This document shows, one piece after another, positions 34,368 to 45,870 of a DNA stretch of 64,000 bases. The notes under the pieces are model-generated. The model was not told where the DNA came from. It saw only the letters and a list, made by a program, of their open reading frames with translations, and did not search any database. Location of the stretch: NCBI GenBank assembly GCA_032207245.1, contig CM063510.1, positions 156,209,948 to 156,273,947 on the forward strand. Direction: 5' to 3'. The translations under genes and the position numbers were made by a program. Position 1 is the first letter of the stretch. Each line of letters opens with the position of its first letter. Source of the stretch: Pardosa pseudoannulata (lineage: Eukaryota > Arthropoda > Arachnida > Araneae > Lycosidae).

Positions 34368-37286
34368 GTTAGGGTAATTCCATACCAAATCAACACAAGG
34401 TTTCTACCTGACCCCCTCCAATTTTGATTAAATTTGGTATAGTAAGTGACTTCATGGTAATAAAGAAAATCCCCAAATTTTATGTTCAAATAAAAATTGG
34501 TTTGGGAGTTATAAGGCTTTAAAGTTGCCAGATTTGTCTAAAAAGTACACTATCGGCATACCTTTAAATTACACCTGCTCCTCACCTAATTAAGCTAGAG
34601 ATATGTGCAAGGTGTTATTTTAAAGCTTTTTTAATGGGCTTTTATATGATATACAACATATGATGACTTGAAAAAATTTGTTTTAATTTAAATTTAAATT
34701 AAAATTTAAAATTTAAATTTCTCAAAAAGCCAAGTTTTTAAAATTTTGAAAAAAATCTCAAAAATTGCTCATATTATTGTTAATTAATCCTCAAAGTTTC
34801 ATGTTGGGATCATAATGGGATCACAAGCTACAAAAGTTTTTTGTTTGATATATTTACTATTGCAATAACGAAAATGAGAACATGCATTCATTACTTTTAA
34901 TCTAACTCATCTGTATAGGATGGCATTAATGTTTAAACACTACCTTATCGACATATACTCTAGTAAATAGTACATTTAACATTTGTGAAGATTTTAGAAT
35001 GAAGAAAAATTATTAAAGTGCATTACTTTTGATGGATGGTACTACTTATTTAGTTGAAACTGGTAGAAAGCTTTATGTGTTTTGAGAATTTCTACTTCAG
35101 AAAGAATATACATTGGTCCTGTTGGAGTTAAAGGATCCTTACACATAACATCGGAAATTGGAATCCATAGTACATCTGGCTTATATAGATATAAAAAAAG
35201 ATGATGATGGTCCAGATGAGTGAAGGAATGTCACTTTTAACTTTTCAGATTTTTTCTCTTCTTTCTCTTAACATAAATGTAAGCCACCAATTGCAATTAT
35301 AAACAGCAGTAATATAGCCATTTTTATCAGCAAATAGAAGCTTTTATTGTGATGCTATAGCAGTTTGCATCAATAAATCTTGTGAAAAGGAAAATGTCTT
35401 CTCAAAGACTTTTGTTTTTGATTCTGTAGGTATAAAAGCATATTTCTAAGTCCCAGGAATTTTAAAAGCATTTTTAAATTGGTCATCTAGAAATATAGCT
35501 GTAGAAACATGTTCTTCTTGGGTTGAAAAACAAAATGTATTCTTGTGATGTTTTCCTGTGCCCAGTTAAGAAGTTGTTGTGGTGTAAGTATTTGATTTTT
35601 ATATGGTCGTTGTAGGCTTGCTCAAGCCGCTAACTCTTGAGTGTACCTCCTACCCCATCACAAGGTCCTTTACCATGAGCTGTTGTCCAAAAATGCCATT
35701 CTGTCTCAATGCCAAAATCTTCCTTATGTAAGCATAAATTGGCAAAGTTTTTCTTATTTATATATTGTGCAGATGACCCATCTGAGAAATAAAATATTTT
35801 CCTTGCACTTTTTTTAAAATTCTGTCTTAAAAAAAGTAATAAGCTTCTTTTGAAAACAGTAAACTGCTACTGTATTGGGCTCCAAACAGTCTTAAATTAC
35901 AATGTATGTAAAGTGGTAAATTCCAAACTTCCCTTTGTAATATACAACAAATGGGTAAGTTGTAGATTGAACATTAGTCCAGTGGCAGCTCTGGGTCTCA
36001 TCCTGTATAACAAATGAGTAATTTTCAGCAAAATCAAGAACTACAAACTCTGAATCTTTTAATTTTCCTTTTATATTGTTTATAAATGAATTTTGTTGTT
36101 TCACCACAAAGTAATGATAAACTAATACAGACATTTTCTCACAAAATAAGTCAATAAATTCTGATGCTGACTTTTGTATTGTTTCTAAAGAGCTCCTATC
36201 AACAGAAATCCACTGATTGAAAATGATCTTTTCCACCATATTTTCATCGAATGTTTCACCAAATATGGTTTATAATTATGTAGACCCAGAACATGATGTA
36301 CACTCTCCCATGTGGCAGCTGACTGATACTGGATTACAAATCATCATAACAAGGGAGTTCTTGTATGTGTTAATTTTTCCATGTGTTAATGGAAGCTAAT
36401 TTGGTATTTTATAGCTTGTGATCCCATTATAATCCCAATGTACTATGTCACAATGTATGAAGCCAGATGTACTATGAATTCCAATTTCAGATGTTATGTG
36501 TAAGATGAATCCTTTAACTCTAACAGGACCAATGTATATTCTTTCTGAAGTAGAAATTTTCAAAACACATAAAGCTTTCTATCAGTTTCAACTAAATAAG
36601 TAGCACCATCCATCAAAAGTAATGCACTTTAATGATATTTCTTCATTCTAAAATCTTCACAAATGTTAAATGTACTATTTACTAGAGTATATGTCGATAA
36701 GGTAGTGTGTAAACATTAATGCCATCCTATATAGATGAGTTAGATTAAAAGTAATGAATGCATGTTCTCATTTTCGTTATTGCAATAGTAAATATATCAA
36801 ACAAAAAACTTTTGTAGCTTGTGATCCCATTACGATCCCAACATGAAACTTTGAGGATTAATTAACAATAATATGAGCAATTTTTGAGATTTTTTTCAAA
36901 ATTTTAAAAACTTGGCTTTTTGAGAAATTTAAACTTTAAATTTTAATTTAAATTTAAATTTTTGAAAAAATTTTCAAGTTATCATGTGTTGTATATCATA
37001 TGAAAGCCCATTAAAAAAGGTTTAAAATAACACCTTGCACATATCTCTAGCTTAATTAGGTGAGTAGCAAGTGTAATTTAAAGGTATGCCGATAGTGTAT
37101 TTTTTAGACAAATCTGGCAACTTTAAAGCCTTATAACTCCCAAACCAATTATTATTTGAACATAAGATTTGGGGATTTTCTTTATTACCATGAAGTCGCT
37201 TACTGTACCAAATTTAATCAAAATTGGAGAGGGTCAGGTAGAATTTGCTCTAAAATTGTGTCGATTTCACATGGAATAACCCGTTA
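34368..37286. mobile_element. Long-TIR DNA transposon, 2.9 kb, with 4 bp target duplication GTTA
   Basis: The element is 34372-37282. Its ends GGGTAATTCCATACCAAATC and, reversed, GGGTTATTCCATGTGAAATC are inverted copies that extend inward for about 800 bp (about 34372-35195 against 36455-37282). Direct repeats GTTA flank it (34368-34371 and 37283-37286). The centre holds a decayed reverse-strand transposase-like gene. The 4 bp duplication and an apparently Asp-rich protein would suit the Sola group, but I recall that only loosely and cannot confirm it. A deleted relative lies at 57773-58914. Confidence 0.85.
35590..36400 (-). pseudogene. Decayed transposase-like gene of the long-TIR element
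   Basis: The longest intact piece is 115 codons (36239 to 35892). It includes QWISVDRSSLET (residues 9-20), VVLDFAENYSF (66-76) and QSCHWTNVQ (83-91). Upstream, in a broken frame near 36290-36340, sits a Cys-rich CNPVSVSCHMGECTSC. Downstream, after stops following residue 115 and about 30 codons later and a frameshift, SDGSSAQY (near 35770) and HGKGPCDGVGGT (near 35650) follow. I recognise this motif order from transposon-encoded proteins in several animal genomes; the Asp of DFAENY and of SDG may be catalytic, which is inference. The stops and frameshift make it a pseudogene. Confidence 0.75.
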
Positions 37287-37410
37287 ATAATATTACTTAA
37301 TTTTTAAACTAGGCAAAACTATGATTTTACACTAGCCGTTTTTTCAGTATGATAACCACGTACTGCCTCTCATTTAAAATGTTTACTTTAGGTAGTTTTT
37401 TACTTAAAAG

Positions 37411-37623
37411 AATAAGAATCTAGCCGAACGATGGCAGAATGGTTAGGTCAATGGTACTAGAGTTTGTGGGTTCGAATTTCACTCTGGTATGAGATATCCG
37501 TAGCAGTTTGGAATCGGCTTTAGGGCAGTAGGTTTAGGTCTCATTAGCCCCCGTATTGCGACCTTATCATGACCGTAACCAAGAGGCCGTAGCACTCCAA
37601 ACAAAACTAAATAATAAGAGTCT
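37411..37623 (+). mobile_element. SINE-A inserted in the tandem repeat, 11 bp near-perfect target duplication
   Basis: The body (37423-37612) has GCCGAACGATGGCAGAATGG, B box GGTTCGAATTTC, GGAATCGGCTTTAGGGCAGTAGG and CCGTAGCACTCCAAAC. AATAAGAATCT (37411-37421) and AATAAGAGTCT (37613-37623) flank it with one mismatch. The copy has lost about 10 bp in the anticodon-like region and gained a GACCGTAACCAAGAGG segment near its 3' end. Confidence 0.92.
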
Positions 37624-37870
37624 GACGGATTCTGTTTAAGGCTGATAAAGCTGCTTATTTTATTTTCAACTAAGCAAAACAGTGATTTCGACAGCCTTTT
37701 TTCAATATGATAACCATTGTCTCTCATTTAAAAATTTTACTTTTGTTAACGGAGTTAGTGTTTTACTTATAAAAATAAAGGTTTGATTATTCCCATTTAA
37801 TATTAATAATATTACTTACTTTAATTTTAACCAGGCAAAATCGATGATTTTTTCAGCCATTTTTTATTTA

Positions 37871-38376
37871 CAGATTAAACGTTTGGATAAAAAAATACTA
37901 TTCTCTATTCAAACATCTATAGCTTTCATTAAAAAAAATTAAGATAATTTTAAGTACAGCAGTCGATAATTCGTTTTTAATGAAATAACCAACACTAGAT
38001 AACCTTTTTTTCTTTATATTATGTTTCTCTTCAAAAGCAAAACTGTTTACAGATGTCTGAAACTGTGCAAACAGTCGTTGTATCAATATTATAAAAAAAA
38101 AAAAAAAAACATAAGAATATTTTATTTCTTAAATGTTTAAACAAGTATCTACATAAATATTTAAGAATAAACATGTGAAGTTGTAAACAGTGTGTATGTT
38201 TACATATCAGTGAAATTATAAATCTCTGTTCATCCATCCATATATGAACGCATAAGTATATTAGAGAATGATTTTACATCTATTACCGAAAAGAGAATTC
38301 CGGACGGTTTTTTTATTGTACAATACCGTCTTCGGAAACATAAAATAACAAGAACAAATTGCACATTTTTTTTCTT
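37871..38376. other. AT-rich sequence, nothing recognised
   Basis: No gene supported. The overlapping 62- and 68-codon reverse frames are not recognisable. Confidence 0.45.
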
Positions 38377-38585
38377 CCTTGAGCCTTAAGCCGAACGATG
38401 GCCGAATGGTAGAGCGCTACTCTTCGGGACCGGAGTTCGCGGGTTCGAATCCCGCTACGGGCATGGATGTTTGTAGCCGTTCGGAGTCGGCTTTAAGCTG
38501 TAGGTCCCGGTCTCATTAGCCCTCGTGTGCAAAACAGTAGACCGTAGCGCTCCAAACCAAACCAAACCAAACCTTGAGCCTTAAG
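38377..38585 (+). mobile_element. SINE-A, youngest-looking copy, perfect 14 bp target duplication
   Basis: CCTTGAGCCTTAAG flanks it at 38377-38390 and 38572-38585. The SINE keeps perfect Pol III boxes: A box TGGCCGAATGG (38399-38409) and B box GGTTCGAATCC (38442-38452). The tail is four CCAAA units. Box integrity and the intact duplication make it the best candidate for a recently active source or insertion. Confidence 0.97.
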
Positions 38586-38621
38586 ACCAGCTGTGTCCAA
38601 CTAGAAATTTGTACCGGTATC

Positions 38622-38950
38622 AAGTGAACCACAATCAAAATTTATATAATTATTCAATTTAATTCCAATAATATTAACTCGAAGAATAATCTTAGGAGTC
38701 TCCGAAAAATTAAAAATGTGTTTTATTAAAATTAAAAAATTTAGACATTTGAACTATAACAATTCTCAAATAATAGATTTTTAAAGTGAAGCACAATCAA
38801 AATTTATGTAATTATTCAATTTAATTCCAATAATAATAACTCGAAGAGTAATCTTAGTCTCCAAAAATCTTTAAAAATGTGTTTTATTAAAATTAAAAAA
38901 TTTAGACATTTGAATTATAACAATTCTCAGAATAACAGATTTTTAAAATA
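38622..38950 (+). repeat. Two-unit tandem duplication, period 162 bp
   Basis: AATCAAAATTTAT.TAATTATTC begins at 38633 and 38795; the copies stay aligned through TAATTCCAATAAT, ATGTGTTTTATTAAAATT and TTAGACATTTGAA. Only a few substitutions and one 3-5 bp indel separate them. Confidence 0.92.
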
Positions 38951-38960
38951 TTTTTCTCTT

Positions 38961-39378
38961 TTAAAATGTGTCTGTACCTGACATCATGGATATTGTTACC
39001 TATGAGAATAATGAAATTCCCTCTCACCGGCTTGCATTTAAAGATTTCTTTAAAAAATAATTCCATGAGATAGTACAGCAAATCCTCTAGGATGATACAC
39101 TTTCCTTTTCTTTTTAAATTATCTGGTAAATGTTCTTATTTCCCTTTAAAAAAAGAGTAAAATATCAAAATTTACCACAACTAATTTAAAATTAAATATA
39201 TTTTACTTGAGGTTTCTTAAAAAAGCAAGACATAGCACAGCAGAAAATTTGATTTTCTATTACGTGGAATAATTTTTTCAAGAGTTCTTAAAATGCGAAC
39301 TAGCCAGAGGGAATTTTATTTATCCCATAGGATGACATGGTTGAAAAATCCTTTATGGCAGTTTCAGACCCATCTTAA
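38961..39378 (+). mobile_element. TTAA-MITE copy C, complete, 410 bp
   Basis: TTAA lies at both ends (38961-38964 and 39375-39378). The left end AATGTGTCTGTACCTGACAT and right end ATGGCAGTTTCAGACCCATC are imperfect inverted repeats. The interior has CCTCTCACCGGCTTGCATTT, GATAGTACAGCA and CTCTAGGATGATA. The 67-codon frame over 39293-39496 is a chance frame. Confidence 0.82.
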
Positions 39379-39908
39379 GGGAAGAAAACATTTTAAACGA
39401 ATTTATCTTCGGAGGTTAGTTGAAATATTGGTCTTAATTTTTTTTAATATATATAGTAGTAATAAATTATTTTTTAGGAGTCAGCCTTTTTCGTGAAATA
39501 ATTTCAAAAGCTTTTCTTGTCATTAGTAAAAATTCCAAAGAATATTAAAAAAAAAAAAAAATAGATGGTTCATGTGCGAATGGAAACTGAGATGGAATAT
39601 ATTTGATATACTATGTAAATCCCTGATAAAGACTTTATTTTTGCTCAATATTTTTTTTTACTTTCTTGTACAAAATTAACGAATATTATATTCCAAAAAA
39701 TAGTAAAAATTGTAATGGTCAAATTTTAAAAGAAATTTCCATTTTGGACATGACTGAAACAATTTCGACCAGTGTATAGTTACGAATGTTAGAACGTACA
39801 AGAAAACTTTGAAACTTTAAGTATCCATTTTGACCAGTCCTGAATTGTTTATGACTACTTTTTGTCTTGAGGAGAAAACATAATCCTTCTCCAAAGTATC
39901 TTTAGCTG

Positions 39909-39941
<33 letters not shown>

Positions 39942-40059
39942 TACACGAGGCATGAATGAATTAAGTTTAAAAATCAAAAATGTAATTTTTTTTTTCAAAA
40001 TTTAACGTTCCAGACCCCCAATTTTTAATAGTTTCTTCTTTTTCACCATTCGGTAAAAA
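39379..40059. other. AT-rich sequence with a 27 bp poly(A)
   Basis: A pure A run at about 39915-39941 may mark the tail of an old retroposed sequence whose body I cannot identify. No gene seen. Confidence 0.45.
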
Positions 40060-40780
40060 CAAAAGAAAATGTGGCTGAATTGGGTCCGGCCAGACAGCCG
40101 AGTTCTTTTCATTTCTCTGGTTCATTTTTGGGTTCTTCTTCCGCCGCGAACCCCTTGTTTGCATCCCACCTGGCACGGGGAAAAGGATGAAGCCTTTAAA
40201 ACATTCTTCAAGGGAAATTCTTTTGACATTGAAGAATTCGCTCTCCCTTTCAATTTCGCTCGCCTCCTCCCCAAATCGAAATAAATGGCCCCGGCAGACA
40301 GTTTTTTCTTGCTCTCTGTGTGTGGCCCTCCCATTTACCTTTTATGCGGGAATAATATGGTTAGGATGAAAAATGTTCATTACTTTGCTCCGATATATAT
40401 ATATATACGCATGGATATATATAAAGAGAGAGAGAGCATGAATTTACGCAGTGGTTTGTTTAAAATTTCGATTCTTCTCCTTTGCGTTTCGCTTTTAGAA
40501 CGTCGGCGGCAGTGTCTCGTACTTAATAAAAGTCTTAATTTTTATAATTAGCTCTTATTTTTGGCCTCCTCTTAAATAATGAGATCGTTTTTATTTATCA
40601 CTTTAAAACGAGAGGCCGATCTTGAAGTCTGCCTTCCTTTACGGCGCTTTCGCATTTCGGAAGTAGCGGGGACTCTTCGTACTGAGTCGGCCGTATGTCA
40701 AACGCCGGTCGGGCTCATTTTTGGAAGGTACGTGTCAGACCGCTTACGTAACATTGGGAAATTCATAAATTAATCTATTC
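40060..40780. promoter_or_regulatory. GC-richer unique island, possible enhancer
   Basis: Stands out by composition (TTCCGCCGCGAACCCC, GGCCCCGGCAGAC, GTCGGCGGCAGTG). Contains CCATTTACCTTTTATGCGGG with a TTTATGCG caudal/Hox-like site, and a short GAGAGAGAG run at about 40426. Six frames of 60-88 codons overlap on both strands, with none recognisable. I read it as conserved non-coding DNA or UTR. Confidence 0.35.
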
Positions 40781-40846
40781 CATAAACATACTTCGCAAGG
40801 AAGTAGCTCGAAATTATTTTCTAGAAGAATTCAAATTGTAGTGATT

Positions 40847-40850
40847 TTTC

Positions 40851-40884
<34 letters not shown>
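40847..40884. repeat. (AAT)n microsatellite
   Basis: About twelve AAT units. Confidence 0.96.
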
Positions 40885-40886
<2 letters not shown>

Positions 40887-40934
40887 CATTGCACACACAC
40901 ACAAAGTACATATTCATATATAATTTTGCATACG

Positions 40935-43710
40935 TCCTGACCAGCTCAGCAACGATGTACGTATTTTTATTGTATCTTAAAAATTATCTTTGGAACCATA
41001 TTGTGTCTTTTAATATACGCTCCAAGTTTTTACCGGATTTGAATTTGCCTGAAAAATACTAAAATCTATAATTCACGCTTCAATAATTACCAGACGAATT
41101 TAAACTAGAGTAATTTTATAAATAAATAGGAAAATTTTAAAAAAAGTATCAAGGAAGGTATTATGACATATCCTTTTCTTTTTCTTTTACAAAATTATAT
41201 ACCTTGTATTACAACAAAATTCGAAAAAAGTATGGAAATTATCATTGATTTATAAACAACAGTTTTATTGTAGTAAATTATTTCTTCTAGATGGCCAGCT
41301 TGTTCAAACTTTTATACACATTTATAGTCATTTCTAAATGCATGGAAGTTAGGCTGAATTCAGTTTGTTCCAACTTCCATACACATTTATAGTCATGCCT
41401 AAATTCACAAGTAGTTACGCTGAATTCAGGTTGTTCAAACTTTCATACACATTTATATTCATTTCTAAATGCACTAGAAGTGAAGTTGAATTCATCTTGT
41501 TCAAATATTCATACACATTTATAGTCATGCCTAAATGCACGAGAAGTTACGCTGAATTCAGCTTGTTCAAACATTCATACACATTTATAGTCATGCCTAA
41601 ATGCATCATGGGAAGTTAGGCTGAATTTTTCAACCTCTTGTGACCAGCTCGATTGTGATGAAATGTTTTTACTCTTTTCCAGTTTGAAAACTATCAACAA
41701 TTACAGTAGAAAATAGTCACGTACGCAAATTTTTAAAATGTTTAAATTATCTTGTAATGCATACATATAAATTTTTAAGGGAATATCTAGGCTCCTTATT
41801 AAATATGTTACTGTTGTCCTTTTTTGATGAGAAGTATTTTAATTACATCTCGAAAAATATATTTGAAAGCACATTGTGCCTTTCAATCTACGTACCAAGA
41901 TTTTACAATGTTTAAATGTACCTGGTCAATAGTGGAGTATATTTAATTGATGTACCAGTATATACCGCAGATTTTAAACTATTTACGAAAGATGTTAAAC
42001 TAATTTTATGAATAACTAGGAAAATAAATATATAGAAAAAAGATTTATGACATTTTTCTTTTGCAAAATTATATACCTTGCATGAGAAAAAAAAATCGGA
42101 AAAAATAGCGTAATCAATAGTTTATAAACTATCGTTGTATAGTAGCAAATTAATTTTTTTTTAACTTTAAAGGCCAGCTTGTTCAAATCTTTATCCGCAT
42201 CTACATTGATGCCTATAAGGACAGAAATCAATGCTAAATTTCTGGATTTTACCAGTTCTGTTGCGAAGAAATGTTATTATTTTCATTACTGAAAACTATC
42301 TGTAATATGATGCACCATGTGCTGCGGAAACTAATAATGTACAAAAAGTTGAATAAATCTAAAAAATCTTGTAATTCATGAAAAGAAAATATATCGGGAA
42401 AGTTTCGGACTACCTTCATTCATCTTTATAAATACGTTCTTGGCACTATATGTATAAAATGAGCTTTGATGTTAAAACATTCAGTTTTTAACCTAACAAT
42501 CTTGATTTTTGAAAAGGACTAAAGAAGAAGCTATGAACTCAATTTCGAGTTTATAGTAGTTAATTATTACTTTGTTTTCATTTTATTTTCTTGAATTACT
42601 TAACGATTTTCCTCAATATTAAAATAAGATAATCTATAATAAAGCCTTGTTTTTTTCACATATTTAAGCTTTTTTTATGATCTTTAATAAAAACACTTTT
42701 GACAGTTCTTTATAAATTGTTGGAATGTTAAAAAATATTCGGGTTAAAATTACTTGCAGAAAACCGTAGCAATCAACAGATATCTAAATCATAAAAATAA
42801 TTTGATGTATATAACTTGTATAAATTGTATTTCAGTATGGTCCGTTTCGAATAATCAGAGAATAGCGACATCATAAATTATGCAAAGCTTAATCTACAAT
42901 TAATTCGAGTGATATAGCCAAAATTTGTTTTCTGGGAGGGTCCAAAGTCTTAATCCAAAGTACAGTGAACATTCAATCTCATAAAGTATATTTATAATAC
43001 ACACATACGCACACACAGATACAATCATATGCACGCACACATACATACACGCACATAAGTATACAAAGTACATATATTGTCTTATGCATACACCTATAGT
43101 TTTGTAGTCAATATATCTACAAAACAGATCAACAACGTAGAACATAATTTCAATGCATCTTAAAAAATATTTTTAACCACATTGTGCTTTTTATTTTATA
43201 TTTTTTAGTTTTCACGAGGTTTTAAATATGCCTAGGAAATACTGCAACATATTTAATTTAAGCTCCAGTATTAGCCAGAAGCTATTAAACTGGATTTTAT
43301 GAATAACTGGAAAAAACAAAAATATTGAAAAAAGAATTTTGACACATCCCTTTCTTTTTCTTCTACAAATTTACAGACTTTTGTTAACTTCAAAATTCGA
43401 AAACATTAAGGCAAAATAAGTCATATCTGAACTACTGTTTTATAGTAGAAGATTAATTCTAGTTTTCAAGGTCAGCTTTTCAAACCTTCATCCGCATTTA
43501 CAGTCATGTCTATATGCATCTTAAGTGATGCTAAATTTGTAAACCTCTTGCGACCAGTTCTATTGTGAAGAAATGTTTTTACTCTTTTCATGTTTGAAAA
43601 CTATCATTTTACACTTTCAGTAGAAACTAGTACTCTATACAAATTTTAATAAGTTTGAAATAAATTGTAATACATACATTAAACATATTTCGGGAAAAAA
43701 TATACTATAT
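40935..43710 (-). repeat. RepB, three reverse-strand copies in a row
   Basis: Matching blocks repeat at about 40935-41795, 41810-42420 and 43125-43710. These are an ATTGTGTCTTTTAATATACG / ATTGTGCCTTTCAATCTACG / ATTGTGCTTTTTATTTTATA segment, then a TTTTATGAATAACT.GGAAAA segment, then the CCTCTTG.GACCAG..C.ATTGTGA.GAAATG segment near the end (about 41630, 42245 and 43548). In reverse this is the order seen in forward copies at 12 kb, 16 kb and 53.5 kb. About 42420-43125 between copies 2 and 3 is not RepB. Confidence 0.72.
41300..41630. repeat. 66 bp VNTR, five units, inside a RepB copy
   Basis: TTGTTC landmarks fall at 41300, 41365, 41431, 41497 and 41563 (spacings 65, 66, 66 and 66). Each unit carries ATACACATTTATAGTCATGCC and TAAATGCA.GAGAAGTTA.GCTGAATTCAG. 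The other RepB copies have a single unit at the same place (about 42178 and 43470), so this expansion is local. Because 66 is a multiple of 3, an 84-codon frame (41365-41619) stays open with a repeating YSYTFIVMPKC motif; it is probably not a gene. Confidence 0.92.
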
Positions 43711-45389
43711 CAACTATAGTAAAATTGAGCATGAAAATTTTACCTTCTAGATAAAATTGTAATGTCAATCAAATAATATTGTAGCTCCATGTATTGTAGA
43801 TGTCTTTCAAAAACCTGAGGCTGCAAACTAATATTTTTTTTTCTAGAGAAATACGATGTGCACTGATTTCAAATCGATTTTCGACCCCAAAATCAGTCAA
43901 AACGTTAAATTTTTTTAAAAAACAATAATGAATGTATTAATCCAAAATTGTTGGTACAGCTAAATAAAACATTTATATATCAAAATATTACTTCATAAGT
44001 TAAAAAATATAATCTCCAAATCATAATTTTAGATATTTTTTGTTCAGTTTTCAAATCAGGCGCGTAATATCTTGAACACATATATAATACGAATATGATT
44101 TTTATCTTAAACTAAAAATATTAGTTTTTTTTAAATAAAAAAATATTAACATATTTTTATTGTTTTGTAAATATTTATCCTATTCTGACAGTCTTGGTAT
44201 CATTTTGTTTTACATGAAGTGCTCAACTCATCGAAATATATTTTAAACGTGTAGAGAACCTTAAGGAACTCGGAGATTTTAAACTTTCAAAAACTGAAAT
44301 GAAAAAAAAAATTAAAGATTATTTTTCGGCAATTCGCAATAGATTAAAAATAAATCTGCACTGAAAAATTCTTTGTTGAACTCTTTAACCATTCGGCTAC
44401 TTTCGGCTGAAATGCAGTTGTTTCTTTTCAGTGTACTATGTAGTAATATACCAGTACTTATAACTTAGTAAACTTTAGAAGTATTAAATCTTCTTAATTT
44501 TTCAATTATCGAAGTTGTTTCTGGAAATTTCAATTCTCCGTCTTTTTACTCCAGAATTTCGAAAGATGTATAAAAAGTACTTTACTGTACATGTTGAATC
44601 GCAGAAGGTGAAATCTATATAGAGGACATATCAATACATCTGTTCATGAATAATTCTTTTATTTCAATCAGGTTTTTCGAATTTACAACTTGTGGGCTGC
44701 CGTCCGCGAAAGCTTTATGAAAAAATATATATACATTTTACAACTCCATAGTTTTTCTTTGATAAAATTTATGGAAATTCAATACAGAAATTAATCTTTA
44801 AATTCATCCTTGTTTTTATCTTCAGTGATTAGTATTAACAGACCTGGTGAAGATGGTTCATTTGTTGATGTAGGTGGCCACAATACTTCCTTTTTAAAAT
44901 TTCTTGCCATTTATCAATATGGGTTCGAATAAACTGACAATGCTGAGTGACATTTTCAAAATTCGATTTTGGGGGTCATAAAAACATTTTGGGTATTACT
45001 AATTTTTAATACAACAGTAAAAAAATAATATAAGAGCTTTAAAAAATTAATTTTTCTTTTTCTATTTCCAATTTTTCATGTTTATCTTTAAATTTGAAAG
45101 GCACAAGTAGTTTTGAGTCCCCGAAATTTATATTACATCGGTCTCCATTTGTTTAAGCAACTAAAATGTATTAACTTTTTTTAATTAAACTATGAATATG
45201 TACTCTGTACGAATTCCATGATTTATACACACGCACATATTTATATATATCTACTTTGTTATTTACCTAGAAATTACCATCTTTATCTTACACATCCTTA
45301 AAACTTATACTGCTTGAAAGTTAATTCAAAAAAGGGTAATTTTTTTATTAGCATTTTCTCTTTTATCCTCAAATTGTACGATAAAAACG
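43711..45389. other. AT-rich sequence, nothing recognised
   Basis: No coding frame, RNA or clear repeat found. Confidence 0.45.
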
Positions 45390-45870
45390 ATGACTTTTAA
45401 GAAAAGAGTGCAGCGAAACGAAATCAAAATACTCAGTTTTCTTCGTACGGCAAGAAGTCAATCCGTTTTTTTTTTTTATTTATTTTCCCGCTTATTACGC
45501 CAAATTCTGCCTCATTTCCATCAAGAAGTAATTACAATACAAGCATTCGTCTTTTTATTAAAGTACGTTTCTTTTGGATTCTGTATGCTTGCACAGGTAA
45601 AGACATCACGAAACCAAAATTGGAATTCCGTTCACGAAACCTCAGCAGCATCCTCTGTCATGAGCTCATTAGAAAGTAAAAGTGGGATCCCGAATTGGAT
45701 TTTAATTCGATTAAAAAATGAGATGACGAAAAAAAAATGTCTGCTTTGGTCCACTGGTCACAGACACGGTAGCAGAGATCGACCAATGAAAAATCTCGGG
45801 TCTCTCGTCTCGATCTACTGGTGCGTGAAACAACGCCTATTACGGACACACTTATCTACATAATGGTTAG
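45390..45870. promoter_or_regulatory. GC-richer unique island with the longest non-repeat frame (157 codons)
   Basis: The forward frame 45390-45863 is open for 157 codons without depending on a repeat. It contains a poly-Phe/Tyr stretch from a T-run (about residues 27-31) and no motif I know; a 63-codon reverse frame overlaps. Homeodomain-type sites (AAGTAATTACAATAC, TTTTAATTCGATTAAAAAAT) and a CTTGCACAGGTAAAGAC splice-like site occur. A conserved regulatory element or exon remnant is more likely than a complete gene. Confidence 0.3.

Larger units (their letters stand above)
34105..37870 (+). repeat. ~160 bp tandem repeat interrupted by a transposon, a SINE and a gap
   Basis: CATTTAAAA-starting units begin at 34133, 37371 and 37725, each with TTTTACTT..GAGTT, AATAAGAGTC.GA, a CCGTTTAA-like block, AATATTACTTA, AGGCAAAAC.ATGATTT and CAGTATGATAACCA. 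Removing the 34372-37282 transposon and the 37423-37612 SINE restores units of about 155-166 bp. The third unit shows the uninterrupted junction TTAATAATATTACTTA. Confidence 0.8.

Noticed and set aside
34172..34489. 105-codon reverse frame crossing the N gap
   Set aside because: A third of it is unknown residues from the 100-N gap, and the rest is transposon end and duplicated contig end.
38390..38465. Possible functional tRNA gene
   Set aside because: The Pol III boxes are perfect, but the sequence is the head of a 180 bp SINE with target duplications and many relatives. The anticodon arm does not fold cleanly.
39915..39941. Processed pseudogene ending in poly(A)
   Set aside because: No coding-like or gene-like body is visible upstream of the A run.
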